Positions 62,747 to 64,000 of a DNA stretch of 64,000 nucleotides are shown here, one piece after another. The DNA comes from Polyangium fumosum. Lineage in GTDB: Bacteria; Myxococcota_A; Polyangia; Polyangiales; Polyangiaceae. The DNA lies in contig NZ_SSMQ01000045.1 of assembly GCF_005144585.1 (NCBI RefSeq), positions 1 to 64,000 of the forward strand. Direction: 5' to 3'. The notes beneath the pieces are model-generated. The model saw only the letters and a program-made list of their open reading frames with translations, had not been told where the DNA came from and made no database searches. The position numbers were made by a program, and so were the translations under genes. How positions within the stretch are numbered: the first letter of the stretch is position 1; each line of letters opens with the position of its first letter.

Positions 62747-64000
62747 ATGAGCAAAGACGAAGAATGGGTCATGATTGCTCTGGACCCGAAGATGTCTCGC
62801 CGCCAGGGGATGCCGCCGCAGCTCCCCATTCCCAAGAGCGAGTTCGAGGGTCTGGCCGACAAAGGCCTGTCCATCGACAACGCCCGCAAGTGGATCAAGT
62901 CGTTCCTCAACGACTCGCCCGCGGGCAAGGATGGCAACTGGCGCAAGAAGAACAGCCAGCTCGTCTCGGCGCTGGAGGTCTTCCTCGACAAGGCGCCGCT
63001 GCTCGATCGCGCGCAGAAGGGCTTCGCCGAGAACGACTTCGAAAAGGCGCTCTCCGCGCTCAAGCGCATCGCCTCGATGGATCCGGACGATCACGCCGCG
63101 CGCCTGAACCTCGCCGCGGCGCAGACGGCCCTGCGTGATTACCCGGCCGCGCTGAAGACGTACCAGTCGCTCCGCAAGACCTTCGAGGGCGACGCGGATT
63201 ATCACGTGGGCCTCGGCCAGGTCCACGCGACCCTGAGCAACAAGGACGCGGCGATCGACGAGTTCGTCCTCGCGCTCGAGGCGCAGCCCGACTGCCAGCC
63301 TGCGCTCGACGCGCTCGCCAAGCTCGGCGTCCTCGTGCCGGTCTACGAGAACCCGCGCGACGCTGCCTCGCTCACGTACGTGCGCAGCGACAAGGTCGAC
63401 GAGTACCTCACCTCCGTGTGGGATGCCGAGGCGCGCGACGCCGCGTATTACCTGGAGCAGCTCGCGTACCACGAGCGCGAGGCCCGCCCGATCGTCGTGT
63501 TCGCGATCGCCGAGCGCATCATCAAGCTCGGGGATGCCGGCTCCGCCGAGCGCGGCGAGCTCGCGAAGATCGCGGCCCTGCGTGACCTCGGCCGGCGGGA
63601 CGATGCCCTCGCGGCGGCGAAGGCGTACGTCGAGAAGGCGCAGTCGGCGGGCGCGTACGTCGAGCTCGGGCGCTCGCTCGCGGCCGCGGGCAACGTCGAC
63701 GAGGCGCGCGCGGCGCTCGACAAGGCGCTCGAGGCGGATCCGGGGGATCTGCTCGCGCTCCAGTATCGCTTCTGGCCTGCGGACGCGGCCACGAACATCC
63801 AGGGCGTCTCGAACGCGATCCCGGCGCTCGCGGCGTTCGCGGACGCGCATCCGAACGCGGTCGGCGCGTGGCGCTCGCTCGCGCGCGCGAAGATCGCCAC
63901 GGGCGCGAAGGACGAGGGCATCGACCTCCTCAAGAAGGCCGTCGCGCTCCGCCCCGAGGACGACGACCTCCGCGCCGAGCTCTGGACGCATCTCGGCAAC
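62747..64000 (+). CDS. TPR protein, truncated by window edge
   Basis: The frame is open for 418 codons from the ATG and runs off the right end, so the C-terminus is missing. The N-terminal 90 residues (KSEFEGLADKGLSIDNARKWIKSFL) are an unrecognised domain. TPRs follow (KGFAENDFEKALSALKRIASMDPDDHAARLNLAAAQ; GLGQVHATLSNKDAAIDEFVLALEAQPD; ELGRSLAAAGNVDEARAALDKALEADPGD). No signal peptide is present. It starts 64 bp after the kinase gene on the same strand. Confidence 0.8.
   Translation, partial: MSKDEEWVMIALDPKMSRRQGMPPQLPIPKSEFEGLADKGLSIDNARKWIKSFLNDSPAGKDGNWRKKNSQLVSALEVFLDKAPLLDRAQKGFAENDFEKALSALKRIASMDPDDHAARLNLAAAQTALRDYPAALKTYQSLRKTFEGDADYHVGLGQVHATLSNKDAAIDEFVLALEAQPDCQPALDALAKLGVLVPVYENPRDAASLTYVRSDKVDEYLTSVWDAEARDAAYYLEQLAYHEREARPIVVFAIAERIIKLGDAGSAERGELAKIAALRDLGRRDDALAAAKAYVEKAQSAGAYVELGRSLAAAGNVDEARAALDKALEADPGDLLALQYRFWPADAATNIQGVSNAIPALAAFADAHPNAVGAWRSLARAKIATGAKDEGIDLLKKAVALRPEDDDLRAELWTHLGN

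Noticed and set aside
59692-63069. Very long minus-strand open frame opposite the kinase and hypothetical genes
   Set aside because: It is a shadow of high-GC coding on the plus strand: Arg/Asp/His-rich, no domain, no ribosome site, while the plus-strand genes carry clear motifs.

Overview
The window is GC-rich (roughly 70%) DNA with tightly packed genes on both strands. It looks like the chromosome of a predatory, multicellular myxobacterium, most likely from the Polyangiales (Sorangium/Polyangium-like). The evidence is four eukaryotic-type Ser/Thr kinases, several TPR proteins, many lipoproteins with Gly-rich linkers or tails, paired DUF1592- and DUF1552-type genes, strong GC3 bias, and two proteins of eukaryotic character (a peptidylarginine deiminase and a lipin-type phosphatase). 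I saw no tRNA, rRNA, CRISPR array, insertion sequence or secondary-metabolite cluster. Taxonomy is inferred from gene content only.

Layout. 1-9519 is almost all on the minus strand: a TPR/AIM24-like protein, pgsA, a small Cys-rich lipoprotein, epmA, a hypothetical, an AmpG-like MFS permease, a secreted peptidylarginine deiminase (PAD) and a HEAT-repeat protein, with hisA upstream. 9577-10873 has a DUF2288 gene facing a lipoprotein gene across a 444-bp array of 21-bp palindromic units. 10881-18034 holds an outer-membrane protein, the DUF1592/DUF1552 pair, an NTF2-like protein, hisB-hisH and a lipoprotein. 18101-25283 is a coupled run of lon, a membrane HExxH protease with TPRs, and a hybrid histidine kinase. 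25284-29270 is an accessory-looking island: a helical unknown protein diverges from a P-loop NTPase and a degenerate-NTPase/TPR partner, with a G-rich 43-bp tandem repeat between. 29292-38201 has a TPR protein, a giant kinase-cyclase-like-AAA-TPR regulator followed by a PAS-STAS protein, an SGNH-like secreted protein and an aromatic-repeat protein. 38198-50000 is housekeeping: hisS, ruvX, rpsO, pnp, lysA and pyk, with two kinases between them. 50058-64000 holds envelope genes (TPR membrane protein, methyltransferase, a very large TamB-like protein, lipin-like lipoprotein), another kinase, and a TPR gene cut by the right edge.

How the genes relate. Several neighbours are translationally coupled through ATGA or GTGA overlaps: PAD to HEAT, epmA to the hypothetical, DUF1592 to DUF1552, lon to protease to kinase, NTPase to TPR, pyk to kinase, and hisS to the repeat protein. 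These are the best operon predictions. The most unusual signals are non-coding. Two distant copies of a three-stem element (1-106 and 51111-51214) have compensatory base changes in every stem. A foldback element (40090-40217) supplies the stop codons of both genes that converge on it. The third is the helically phased 21-bp palindrome array. The best candidate for an undescribed system is the 25284-29270 island.
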